From NCBI GenBank assembly GCA_023406895.1, contig JAEXTV010000006.1, positions 1 through 52,228 of the forward strand: a stretch of 52,228 nucleotides of DNA. The letters are read 5' to 3'. Of this stretch, positions 16,553-23,575 are shown piece by piece; position 1 is the first letter of the stretch; each line of letters opens with the position of its first letter. A program made the translations under genes and the position numbers. Origin of the DNA: Bacillota bacterium (GTDB lineage Bacteria > Bacillota > Clostridia > Christensenellales > SZUA-584). The notes under the pieces were generated by a model. The model was not told where the DNA came from, made no database searches, and saw only the letters and a list, made by a program, of their open reading frames with translations.

Positions 16553-17329
16553 TTATCGTACTTTATTAAGCTGAGCCACAAACCCCGGTATATAGGTCTC
16601 GGCACGCTTGTATATGCTTTTGTATTTGAAAAACTCCATCGTGGATACATCCTCAAAGGCCGGCCTTTCAAATATATCCACCGACAACAATTTGAGTTTT
16701 TCAGCGATCAGCGCCTCCTGCGTGGCGGCCCAGGTGGCATGCAGCGCGTTTTTGATATTCGGCTTCAGCGACGCATTCGGGCGCACCTGCGATACATCAA
16801 TCGCAATCAGGATATCACATTCGTTGCGGAGTATATCAAAAGGCACGATGTTCGTGGCTCCGCCGTCCATATAGTAGCGGTTTCCCACCTGCTGCGGAAT
16901 GAACACGCTCGGATAAGCGATACTGCCCAGCAAAGCAGGAAGTATCTCGCCGGATGTGAACACTTTTTCCTCCAGTGTATGAAAATCAGTCGCCACGAGC
17001 TTCAGCGGGATCTCCAGCTCTTCAAATGTCTTTTTCGGCAGCGCTTTTGAGAGAAACTGTTTTGCCAGCGTATATGCAAAGCCTTCTCGCTTGAGCGCCT
17101 TCACAAGCGACACATTCGAGCGTTTTCTCATGCTGAAAAGGTTTTCGAGCATTGTATACATGGCATCGGGCGTCATACCGCCTGCGTACAGCGCCCCTAC
17201 GATTGCACCGCTCGATGTGCCCGCTATCACACTGGGTTTAATGCCCTGCTCCTCCAGCGCTTTTAAATAAGCAATATGCGCCACGCCGCGCGCGCCGCCG
17301 CCCCCGAGTGCGAGTCCAACCGTTTTCAC
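16553..17329 (-). CDS. Patatin-like phospholipase
   Basis: Serine acyl hydrolase of the patatin/RssA-like family, about 258 residues. The oxyanion loop is GLALGGGGARG, the nucleophile elbow GTSSG, and the catalytic dyad Asp sits in MDGGATNIVPFD. Members hydrolyse phospholipid or other acyl esters; the substrate is unknown, and there is no signal peptide. Start: the long frame begins at 17383, but GGAGGAAAGGCT directly precedes an in-frame GTG at 17329 that gives the usual short N-terminus (KTVGLALGGGG). It is the first gene of a two-gene operon with its inactive-looking paralogue. Confidence 0.9.
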   Translation of the reverse strand: MKTVGLALGGGGARGVAHIAYLKALEEQGIKPSVIAGTSSGAIVGALYAGGMTPDAMYTMLENLFSMRKRSNVSLVKALKREGFAYTLAKQFLSKALPKKTFEELEIPLKLVATDFHTLEEKVFTSGEILPALLGSIAYPSVFIPQQVGNRYYMDGGATNIVPFDILRNECDILIAIDVSQVRPNASLKPNIKNALHATWAATQEALIAEKLKLLSVDIFERPAFEDVSTMEFFKYKSIYKRAETYIPGFVAQLNKVR

Positions 17330-17508
17330 AGCCTTTCCTCCATTAATTACTATACCATTTAAATATATGCCACGTAAAGCCAATTTGCATCAAAATTGAT
17401 ACAAGCTTCCCAGAGAACCGGCTAAATCGTTTCCTTACACCTCTAACCATTCCAACACGGACGGCGGCTGTGACACAATAGAAGCTAAGCATTGTTTACC
17501 CGATTATA

Positions 17509-17537
17509 TTGAGATGCCACACCCTTTCTGATACAAT
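17509..17537 (+). promoter_or_regulatory. Sigma-A-type promoter of the HAD phosphatase gene
   Basis: TTGAGA (17509-17514) and TACAAT (17532-17537) with a 17-base spacer, about 24 bases ahead of the start codon. It is divergent from the patatin operon. Confidence 0.7.
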
Positions 17538-17560
17538 GACGAGCGAAAGGAATTGACGAT

Positions 17561-18358
17561 ATGACGATTCAAGACATCGAATGCTATGTGCTCGACATGG
17601 ACGGCACCATATACCTTGGCGACCAGGTGATCCCCGGCGCCAAAGAGCTGCTGTCGTTTTTCGACGAGATGGAGATTCGATACTGTTTTTTTACAAACAA
17701 TTCATCCAAATCGCCCGAAGAATATAAAACCAAGCTCAATCGTCTCGGGTTGTCCGAACGGCCTGATGTTTTTACATCCGGCGATGTGACTGCCAATTAT
17801 CTTATAAAGACCTTCGGACCGCATCCGCGTGTTTTTGTGGTTGGGACACAAGCGCTTGTAACGCATCTGAGCGCTGCCGGCATTCACTGCGGCGAAACGG
17901 AATCTCCCGACTGCGTGGTGGTCGGGTTTGATACGAGCTTTGATTTTTTCAAGGCGGCACGCGCGGTGAATCTGCTGCGCGAGGGCATCCCTTTCATTGC
18001 CACAAACGTGGACGCCGTCTGCCCGCTTGAAGGCGGCAAGGTGGTGCCCGACTGCGCAAGCATCTGTGCGATGCTGACGCACGCCACAGGACGGCAGCCC
18101 AAATTTATCGGCAAACCGTTTGCAGAGACCACGCAGTACATTGAGCGCGCGGTCAATTTGCCTGCAGGCAAAATTGCGGTGATCGGCGACCGGCTTTATA
18201 CGGACATGCAGCTAGCGCTCGAGAACGGCATGTGCGCCATCGGTGTGCTCTCTGGCGAGATGACACAAGCCGATATTGATCAAAGCGATATAAAACCGCA
18301 TTATCTCTTTAACAGCGTGGCCGATTTGTATCGGCTGCTTAAAGATCAGGCTGAATAA
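17561..18358 (+). CDS. HAD-IIA family sugar phosphatase (NagD/AraL-like)
   Basis: A 265-residue cytoplasmic phosphatase of the haloacid dehalogenase superfamily, subfamily IIA. Motif I is LDMDGTIYLG (nucleophile and acid Asp residues), motif II FFTNNSSK, motif III Lys in IGKP, and motif IV VIGDRLYTD. The C2-type cap lies between motifs II and III. Family members dephosphorylate small phosphates such as sugar phosphates, p-nitrophenyl phosphate or 2-phosphoglycolate; the natural substrate is unknown. AAAGGA precedes the ATG. The flavoprotein gene follows 85 bases downstream on the same strand. Confidence 0.92.
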   Translation: MTIQDIECYVLDMDGTIYLGDQVIPGAKELLSFFDEMEIRYCFFTNNSSKSPEEYKTKLNRLGLSERPDVFTSGDVTANYLIKTFGPHPRVFVVGTQALVTHLSAAGIHCGETESPDCVVVGFDTSFDFFKAARAVNLLREGIPFIATNVDAVCPLEGGKVVPDCASICAMLTHATGRQPKFIGKPFAETTQYIERAVNLPAGKIAVIGDRLYTDMQLALENGMCAIGVLSGEMTQADIDQSDIKPHYLFNSVADLYRLLKDQAE

Positions 18359-18443
18359 TAAACAAAGTTGCGTACGGCAGTCATGAAAGGATCATTGATT
18401 CTATAGACTATACGGTAAATTCTATAATGGAAGGATGAATAAA

Positions 18444-19019
18444 TTGAAAGCAATCGCGGTTAACGGCAGCCCAAGACCGATGGGCAACACATTCTACCTG
18501 CTCTCTACTGTGCTCGGAGAGCTCGAACTCAGAGGCATCAGCACACAGGTGATACAGGCCGGCGGCAGGGATATTCACGGGTGCGTTGCCTGCGGCGCAT
18601 GCCGGAAAAGCTCATTGCCCAGATGCGCCTTTGACGACGATATTGTCAACGAGGCGATAGCGGCTATCGATCAGGCAGATATATTGATTCTCGGCTCCCC
18701 CGTTTATTTCGGCGGTCTTACGGCACAGATGAAAGCGTTTATCGACCGTGTCGGCTATGCGGCGTGCCGCCCGCATAAGCTCTTAAAAGGAAAGATCTGC
18801 GCCAGCGTCACGGCTGTGCGGCGCAACGGTGCCCTCACCGCGTTTAACGCCATGAACAACCTTTTCACCATCAGCGAGGGCATTATTGTGGGCTCGAGCT
18901 ACTGGAATCAGGGAATAGGCGGAGCGGTCGGCGATGTGGCCGCAGACGAGGAAGGCATACGGACGATGAAAACACTGGGACAAAATATTGCGGACCTGGC
19001 ATTGGCCATCAAGAAGTAG
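18444..19019 (+). CDS. Flavodoxin-fold iron-sulfur flavoprotein / NAD(P)H-dependent reductase
   Basis: About 191 residues with an FMN-binding flavodoxin-like fold: AVNGSPRPMGNT at the N-terminus binds the FMN phosphate, and LGSPVYFGGLTAQMKAFIDR is the second FMN loop. Between them is a compact Cys cluster CVACGACRKSSLPRC, fitting CX2CX2CX7C of the archaeal/clostridial iron-sulfur flavoproteins, so a 4Fe-4S cluster is likely. The role would be low-potential electron transfer or oxygen/redox protection, partner unknown. Start: GGAAGG abuts the ATG at 18435, too close to act for it, but is 9 bases from the TTG at 18444, which gives the usual MKAIAVNGSPR start; the ATG remains possible. Confidence 0.85.
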   Translation: MKAIAVNGSPRPMGNTFYLLSTVLGELELRGISTQVIQAGGRDIHGCVACGACRKSSLPRCAFDDDIVNEAIAAIDQADILILGSPVYFGGLTAQMKAFIDRVGYAACRPHKLLKGKICASVTAVRRNGALTAFNAMNNLFTISEGIIVGSSYWNQGIGGAVGDVAADEEGIRTMKTLGQNIADLALAIKK

Positions 19020-19027
19020 CCATCATC

Positions 19028-19054
19028 ATCCCCGGTCGCCGGGGATTTTTTATT
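19028..19054 (+). terminator. Terminator of the flavoprotein gene
   Basis: CCCCGG/CCGGGG stem (19030-19035 with 19039-19044), TCG loop and a run of T residues, 10 bases after the stop codon. Confidence 0.9.
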
Positions 19055-19235
19055 CTCTCCCAGCGACCTGCCGGTAGATGGCTCTCCCCATCCATCCTAA
19101 AAGGAGCATCGTCAAAGAGGCCGCGATAATAGGTTTTTTTACAATTCGAGACGCTGAGAACAACGCCCCCTTTTTGACGAAGAGCCCGGAATAGCCAAAC
19201 GCTTACGCTCAATCGAAAGGCCAGATGAGCCAATG

Positions 19236-19287
19236 CGGCATCTTCTACTGCGTATGCAAGCACAATAGAAGATGCCGTTTGTTTTTA
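19236..19287 (+). terminator. Strong hairpin with T-tract between convergent genes
   Basis: Perfect 12-bp inverted repeat (19236-19247 with 19266-19277) followed on the plus strand by TTTGTTTTTA. It lies 6 bases beyond the end of the convergent chemoreceptor gene. On the minus strand no T-run follows, so it reads best as a plus-strand terminator, though the stem could also protect the chemoreceptor mRNA end. The stretch 19055-19235 holds no gene or other signal that I can support. Confidence 0.6.
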
Positions 19288-19292
19288 TCTCT

Positions 19293-21497
19293 TCAATATT
19301 TAAAATTGTCCTCAGGCAAGGCAATCATCCGGCTGTTATCCGTGTCGTGCGACGGCAGCGCATCGTTGCCTTTTCTAAGCTTGAACTGTGCGACCATGCC
19401 ATGCAGTATCTCCGCCTGTCCCGACAGTTCCTGCGCAGCGGCAGCTGTTTCCTCCGCGAACGCCGAATTGTTCTGCACAACTGTGGACATGCTGCTGATA
19501 CCGAGGCTCACCTGTTCAATTGACGCCGATTGCTGGTTCGAAGCATCCGCAATCTCCTCCACCAGCTTGACCGATTTGTCCACATCTGCCACGATACGCT
19601 CAAAAGCCTTCATGGCGTCGTTGGCAATTTTATTGCCCGCTTCTGTTTTACTCGCTGAGCCTTCTATCAGCTCAGCAGTTTGCCTAGCTGCATCGGCGCT
19701 TCTGGCGGCAAGATTCCGAACCTCCTCAGCCACCACGCCAAAGCCTTTGCCCTGGGCACCCGCACGCGCCGCCTCCACAGCCGCGTTAAGAGCCAGTATG
19801 TTTGTCTGAAAAGCAATATCGTCTATCACCTTGATAATTTTGGATATATTCACAGACGATTCGTTGATATCCTCCATCGCTTTTTGGACTTCCTGCATTT
19901 TCGTTCGACCCGTTTGAGCGCCGTCATGCATGGCGGAAGAGAGCTTAAAAGCTGCGTTCGCGTTGTCCGCGTTGAGCTTTGTTTGCGCCGCAATAACCGT
20001 CATGGTGGCGGTCAGTTCCTGAATGGAGCCTGCCTGATTGATAGCACCCTCGGATATTTCATGACTGCCGCCCGACACCTGCTGCGTGCCGGAAGCCACA
20101 TGTCTGGCCGCTTTGCTGATTTCGCCCATAATTTCGTTAAGCGAACCGATGATGCCGTTGATCGAGTCTTTGAGTGCCACGAAATCTCCGCGGTAATCTG
20201 TTTGTATGGCGCACGTCAAATTGCCGCGTGCCAACTCGCCGAGTACATACGAGATTTCCTCGATATACCCATGCAGCGTGGCGATCGTATCGTTAAGTGC
20301 GTCCTTAATAATTGTGTAATCGCCTCTGTAATTGCCCGACATTTCGGCGTTCAGATTCCCCTCCGAAAGTTCATGGAGCACGTTTTTGGCTTCGTTGATC
20401 GGGCTGATCACAGCGTTAAGCATATCATTAATGCCCTTTATAATTACACGGTAGTCGCCCTGATGCTTGTTTTCATCCGCTCTCGCGGAAAACCGTCCTT
20501 CAAGGGCGGCATTCAACAGCGTATCGACATCAGCAACCATCGCTTTTACTGACGCCGTCATCGTACGGAAGGAGTCCATCATGCGCCCAACTTCATTCTT
20601 TGCCTGATAATCAAGACCCTTTATATCCGTATCGCCCTCTGCCATCTTCATGGCAGCCTCCGACATCTTTTTAAGAGGCTTTGATATGGAATGCGATGTG
20701 AGCAGCCCAAGAACAATCGCCACCGCTGCCGCCACACCGATACCGATTATCAGCAGCAGTATGGTTTCGTTCACCTTCCCGACCTGTGCGTCGATCAAAT
20801 CGTTGGCATGGGTAACCATGAACGAAAGCGCATTGTTGATGGCTGATGTGGTGCCGGAGGATACAGTGGCCGAGCTCACCGCGTCGGCAGGAGCGGTCGA
20901 TTCACTGACGGTATCCGTCTGTTCACCGTCTGTTGTCGCTTCGCTCACAGCGTCCGCCATTTCGCCGTCTGTTGTCGCTTCACTAACGGCAACTGTCTGT
21001 TCGCCTGCACTCCCCTGAATGAGCGCATTATGTGCATCACTGTCCGCTTGTATCCAAACCGCCACATTGTCAAAATCACCGGCTACTGCCGCAGCCGCAA
21101 GTTCGTCGCGCACCCCTCTGAACGCCTGAACATTCTTATTTAGGTCTTCATACAGCGCCTGACTCTCGCTGTCGATACACGCTTTCCTAAACAGTTCGAG
21201 ATTATCCAGCATTATGGCATCGGACGCCTCGACGAGTCCGGAAATATTTTCAGCGACTTTGGCGTCTTTCGAAATCAGCATGTCTCTGAGCAGCGCTCTT
21301 TGCTGCTGATACTGCGCATATACCTGGCCCAAATACCCTTGGGCATTGCCATAGTTGTCAAACAGCACTTTATTTTGTGCGTTTGAGGATGCCCACGACA
21401 CCACGCCGAACGCGGCCACACTTCCCACCAATAATAAAATGACTAAAAACAACAGCAGTATCTTACCTGATATTCCTAAATTTCTGTACCACTTCAT
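19293..21497 (-). CDS. Methyl-accepting chemotaxis protein with multiple HAMP modules
   Basis: A 734-residue membrane chemoreceptor. Helix 1 is at about 11-35, a four-helix-bundle-type extracellular domain at about 36-244, and helix 2 at about 245-267. A HAMP domain (268-320) follows, then three more HAMP-like repeats to about 465 (LSEGNLNAEMSGNYRGDY, LARGNLTCAIQTDYRGDF), and the signalling hairpin with the conserved tip IIKVIDDIAFQTNILALNAA. It would signal to CheA/CheW, which are not in this window. Unusual: the sensor domain contains an acidic 13-residue tandem repeat (VSEATTDGE core, residues about 171-205). A likely sigma-D promoter lies upstream, fitting motility control. Confidence 0.93.
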   Translation of the reverse strand: MKWYRNLGISGKILLLFLVILLLVGSVAAFGVVSWASSNAQNKVLFDNYGNAQGYLGQVYAQYQQQRALLRDMLISKDAKVAENISGLVEASDAIMLDNLELFRKACIDSESQALYEDLNKNVQAFRGVRDELAAAAVAGDFDNVAVWIQADSDAHNALIQGSAGEQTVAVSEATTDGEMADAVSEATTDGEQTDTVSESTAPADAVSSATVSSGTTSAINNALSFMVTHANDLIDAQVGKVNETILLLIIGIGVAAAVAIVLGLLTSHSISKPLKKMSEAAMKMAEGDTDIKGLDYQAKNEVGRMMDSFRTMTASVKAMVADVDTLLNAALEGRFSARADENKHQGDYRVIIKGINDMLNAVISPINEAKNVLHELSEGNLNAEMSGNYRGDYTIIKDALNDTIATLHGYIEEISYVLGELARGNLTCAIQTDYRGDFVALKDSINGIIGSLNEIMGEISKAARHVASGTQQVSGGSHEISEGAINQAGSIQELTATMTVIAAQTKLNADNANAAFKLSSAMHDGAQTGRTKMQEVQKAMEDINESSVNISKIIKVIDDIAFQTNILALNAAVEAARAGAQGKGFGVVAEEVRNLAARSADAARQTAELIEGSASKTEAGNKIANDAMKAFERIVADVDKSVKLVEEIADASNQQSASIEQVSLGISSMSTVVQNNSAFAEETAAAAQELSGQAEILHGMVAQFKLRKGNDALPSHDTDNSRMIALPEDNFKY
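20883..20987. repeat. 39-base tandem repeat in the chemoreceptor sensor domain
   Basis: About two and a half in-frame 39-base units encode VSEATTDGEMADA / VSEATTDGEQTDT / VSESTAPADA. The low-complexity acidic insertion lies between the periplasmic helices and is likely surface-exposed; repeat number could vary by slippage. Confidence 0.75.
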
Positions 21498-21551
21498 ACA
21501 TGATTCCCCATTCTGGTCAAAGATGTCTGTAACAAAGCTGAACGCTGATTG

Positions 21552-21578
21552 ATACGGGCTATTATTTGACGTATTTTA
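21552..21578 (-). promoter_or_regulatory. Candidate sigma-D (flagellar/chemotaxis) promoter
   Basis: On the minus strand TAAA (21575-21578), a 15-base spacer and GCCCGTAT (21552-21559) match the sigma-D pattern TAAA-N15-GCCGATAT at all four -35 and six of eight -10 positions. It lies about 55 bases ahead of the chemoreceptor start. Confidence 0.6.
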
Positions 21579-21696
21579 GCTATTTGAAACGATTATTAAT
21601 AAAAAAAATTGATATAATACAAATTTGACTTGGACAAACTTACAGCTATTGTCACAAAAACAAAGGATCATACAAAATTATAGCAGGATGCTTGCT

Positions 21697-22536
21697 TTAC
21701 AGCATTTTATACCAGTTTTCCGGCTTCGTTGGGCTCGTTCTGCACATGTCAATAAACCGAAGCAGCCGGGGCTTTTCGCCGTCCCAACCGTATAAAACAC
21801 GCTCGGCTGCTTTGATCAGCAGCCATTTTGAAAACACCGTAAAATCAAAAGGACGTATATCGTAAAAGGATTTCAGATAAATTTTTGCGATGGCTGCCCC
21901 CGACGATTTCATCAGCTTGTATTGCAGTCCTGTTATCCCCGGAAACCTCGGTACGTTTTTGAGCAGCAAATAAGTATGGGCGGCATCGGAAACCAAATCG
22001 CCTTTATAAACCCCAAACCAGTCAATTAGTACATTCTTATCGCCGGATTTTATTATGTTGCCCGGATGAAAATCGCCGTGGCATAACGCGGTTCCTTCGG
22101 GCAGACCGTCGACGATTTTAAATAGAAATGACTTTGTGTCGCCGTTAAGCTGGGAGAGCCCGATTAAATAACGGGAGCGCCCTTTCCCGGAAGCCAAGCC
22201 TTCAATATCAATGAAACTGGGCATATTGGCGTGAAGCTTTGCCAGCAAGGCGGCCTGCTGTTTGAGCTTGTGAGGATTTTTCTTGATGAAATCCATCATC
22301 GACATGCCGTCAATCTTTTCAACAACCACCGCAGGCTTGCCGTCTACGATCAACGATTCATAAATTTCGGGCACATCCAATCGACCCTTCAGCGCCTTCA
22401 TCACTTTGATTTCGTTCCCCAGCAGCTGCGCATCTTCGGGTTTTCGCAAAACTCTGAGAACTTTGCCCTCACCGTAGTGATAAATCATTGCCTGTCCGCC
22501 CTGTGCCATCAGCTTGAGCCCGTCAAGTGTGCTCAC
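21697..22536 (-). CDS. APH/choline-kinase-fold phosphotransferase
   Basis: A 279-residue soluble protein with the aminoglycoside phosphotransferase fold. The nucleotide-binding N-lobe contains LMAQGGQAMIYHY; the catalytic loop is CHGDFHPGNII (Asp and Asn present) and the metal-binding motif LIDWFGVYKGD. The family includes antibiotic, choline, fructosamine and homoserine kinases, and nothing in the sequence or neighbours identifies the substrate. Start: GGAGGGG lies five bases before a GTG at 22536, preferred over the TTG that opens the longer frame. A hairpin with a T-tract separates it from the thioesterase gene, so it may be only partly cotranscribed with the dnaE group. Confidence 0.82.
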   Translation of the reverse strand: MSTLDGLKLMAQGGQAMIYHYGEGKVLRVLRKPEDAQLLGNEIKVMKALKGRLDVPEIYESLIVDGKPAVVVEKIDGMSMMDFIKKNPHKLKQQAALLAKLHANMPSFIDIEGLASGKGRSRYLIGLSQLNGDTKSFLFKIVDGLPEGTALCHGDFHPGNIIKSGDKNVLIDWFGVYKGDLVSDAAHTYLLLKNVPRFPGITGLQYKLMKSSGAAIAKIYLKSFYDIRPFDFTVFSKWLLIKAAERVLYGWDGEKPRLLRFIDMCRTSPTKPENWYKML

Positions 22537-22545
22537 ATTCCCCTC

Positions 22546-22583
22546 CAAAAAATATGATCCGGCCTCAGTAAAGGTCAGATCAT
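22546..22583 (-). terminator. Terminator/attenuator between thioesterase and kinase genes
   Basis: About a 12-bp stem (22572-22583 with 22554-22565) with one G-U pair, one mismatch and a six-base loop, followed on the minus strand by ATTTTTT. The T-tract runs straight into the ribosome site of the kinase gene, so it could act as an attenuator as well as a terminator. Confidence 0.65.
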
Positions 22584-22609
22584 ACGTGTCATGTTTATTT
22601 TATTTATCC

Positions 22610-23023
22610 TTACATCATTTCCTCAAGCATGGCATAGAGCCGCGGCACCACACGCTTCATGGAATAGGGCTTAAAGTTCTTGTCGACGAACACATGATCC
22701 GTCTGCCCTGTCGCCACGAGTTTGGCGTCCTTTTCTCTTATAATTTCGTATGAAAACTTCACTTTAACCGCACTCAAATCGGCCACGGATACTCTGACAG
22801 TCAATATGTCATGATAGTAGGCCGGATGAAAGTATTGACACGAATCTGAAACAGGCGCAAGAAAGTAACCGAGGTCTTCCACTTCCTTGTAGCTTAACCC
22901 GCACTGCCTGACGATTTCTTCGAGGCCGATATCGAGCCAGTTCAAGTAATTGGCGTGATGCGCTAAGCCCTGCCTGCCAACTTCCGAATACCTCACCTGT
23001 ATCTTGCATTCCACATTTTTCAT
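22610..23023 (-). CDS. 4HBT-fold thioesterase (YbgC/FadM-like) missing the usual catalytic Asp
   Basis: A 137-residue hotdog-fold protein of the acyl-CoA thioesterase group, with the signature region VRYSEVGRQGLAHHANYLNW. In the 4HBT/YbgC family this loop reads R-Y-x-[DE]-x-D-x-x-G, and the second acidic residue is the catalytic Asp; here it is Gly (codon GGC) while His-His-Ala-Asn-Tyr is kept. Activity may therefore be lost or changed. The ATG start follows GAGGGGCGTTGT. It lies downstream of the small DUF2007-like gene, with the same orientation as dnaE and mtrB. Confidence 0.8.
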   Translation of the reverse strand: MKNVECKIQVRYSEVGRQGLAHHANYLNWLDIGLEEIVRQCGLSYKEVEDLGYFLAPVSDSCQYFHPAYYHDILTVRVSVADLSAVKVKFSYEIIREKDAKLVATGQTDHVFVDKNFKPYSMKRVVPRLYAMLEEMM

Positions 23024-23051
23024 ACAACGCCCCTCCGAAAAAGATAATTTG

Positions 23052-23249
23052 TCAAAAGCCTTTTTCCATGAGTATGTCTCTGGCTGAAGCAGCTTCAGAC
23101 TCGAGCACCATCACCTCGTAGGTATCGCTGCTGCATTTTGTTTTGGCCGACACATTGCGAATTTTCACCAGAATCCCCTCGGATTCAAGATTCTTCTGCA
23201 TTGCTTGCGCCATTTTCACGGAACTGGCCATGCCCACAACGATCCACAT
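23052..23249 (-). CDS. Small DUF2007-like protein
   Basis: A 65-residue soluble protein (MWIVVGMASS... ending DILMEKGF) with a beta-alpha-beta pattern: a hydrophobic strand, a helix MAQAMQKNLESEGI, a strand LVKIRNV, and YEVMVLESEAASARDIL. It resembles the short clostridial proteins of the DUF2007 type often found near dnaE and glycolytic genes. Function is unknown; an ACT-like or signal-transducing small domain is only a suggestion. The start is the ATG six bases after AAAGGAG, eight codons inside the longest frame. It lies 13 bases after mtrB. Confidence 0.65.
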   Translation of the reverse strand: MWIVVGMASSVKMAQAMQKNLESEGILVKIRNVSAKTKCSSDTYEVMVLESEAASARDILMEKGF

Positions 23250-23262
23250 AGCGATCTCCTTT

Positions 23263-23508
23263 TCAGGCATCCGTTTTGCCGGAATAAATAATACCGTAGG
23301 CGGTATTCACCTGTGCTTTGCCTCTGATTTTCACGGCCGATGTGTTTTCGGTAAACTGAGCGATCATCACTTCTCCATGATCGAGCTTTTCCGTGTGATG
23401 AAAACGCGTATCCCGGCCGCGCGTCATACCGATGATATTCACGCCGTCCTCAAGCGCTTTGATCACAATATAGTCCTGATTATAGCTGTTGCCGTTTTCC
23501 GAATCCAT
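23263..23508 (-). CDS. mtrB: Tryptophan RNA-binding attenuation protein (TRAP)
   Basis: An 81-residue TRAP homologue, easily recognised from DYIVIKALEDGVNIIG, MTRGRDTRFHHTEKLDHGEV and IAQFTENTSAVKIRG. In Bacillus, TRAP forms an 11-mer ring that binds tryptophan between subunits (Thr/Ser residues in the TRG-DT and TSA segments, both kept) and wraps RNA with repeated GAG/UAG triplets through Lys/Arg residues (EKLD and KIRG, both kept). It then attenuates or represses trp genes. No trp gene, anti-TRAP gene or triplet-repeat site is visible here. The ATG start has AAGGACGG 9 bases upstream. It lies 67 bases after dnaE, in one likely operon with the next two genes. Confidence 0.93.
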   Translation of the reverse strand: MDSENGNSYNQDYIVIKALEDGVNIIGMTRGRDTRFHHTEKLDHGEVMIAQFTENTSAVKIRGKAQVNTAYGIIYSGKTDA

Positions 23509-23575
23509 CTGTCGCACCCGTCCTTAAAATTTAGTCATATATTAGCATATTTTTTGTTTCCCGACAATATGTGAT

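Noticed and set aside
19225..19809. 194-codon plus-strand open frame opposite the chemoreceptor signalling domain
   Set aside because: The chemoreceptor frame is unmistakable, and the antisense product is a Ser/Ala-rich shadow crossing a terminator hairpin.
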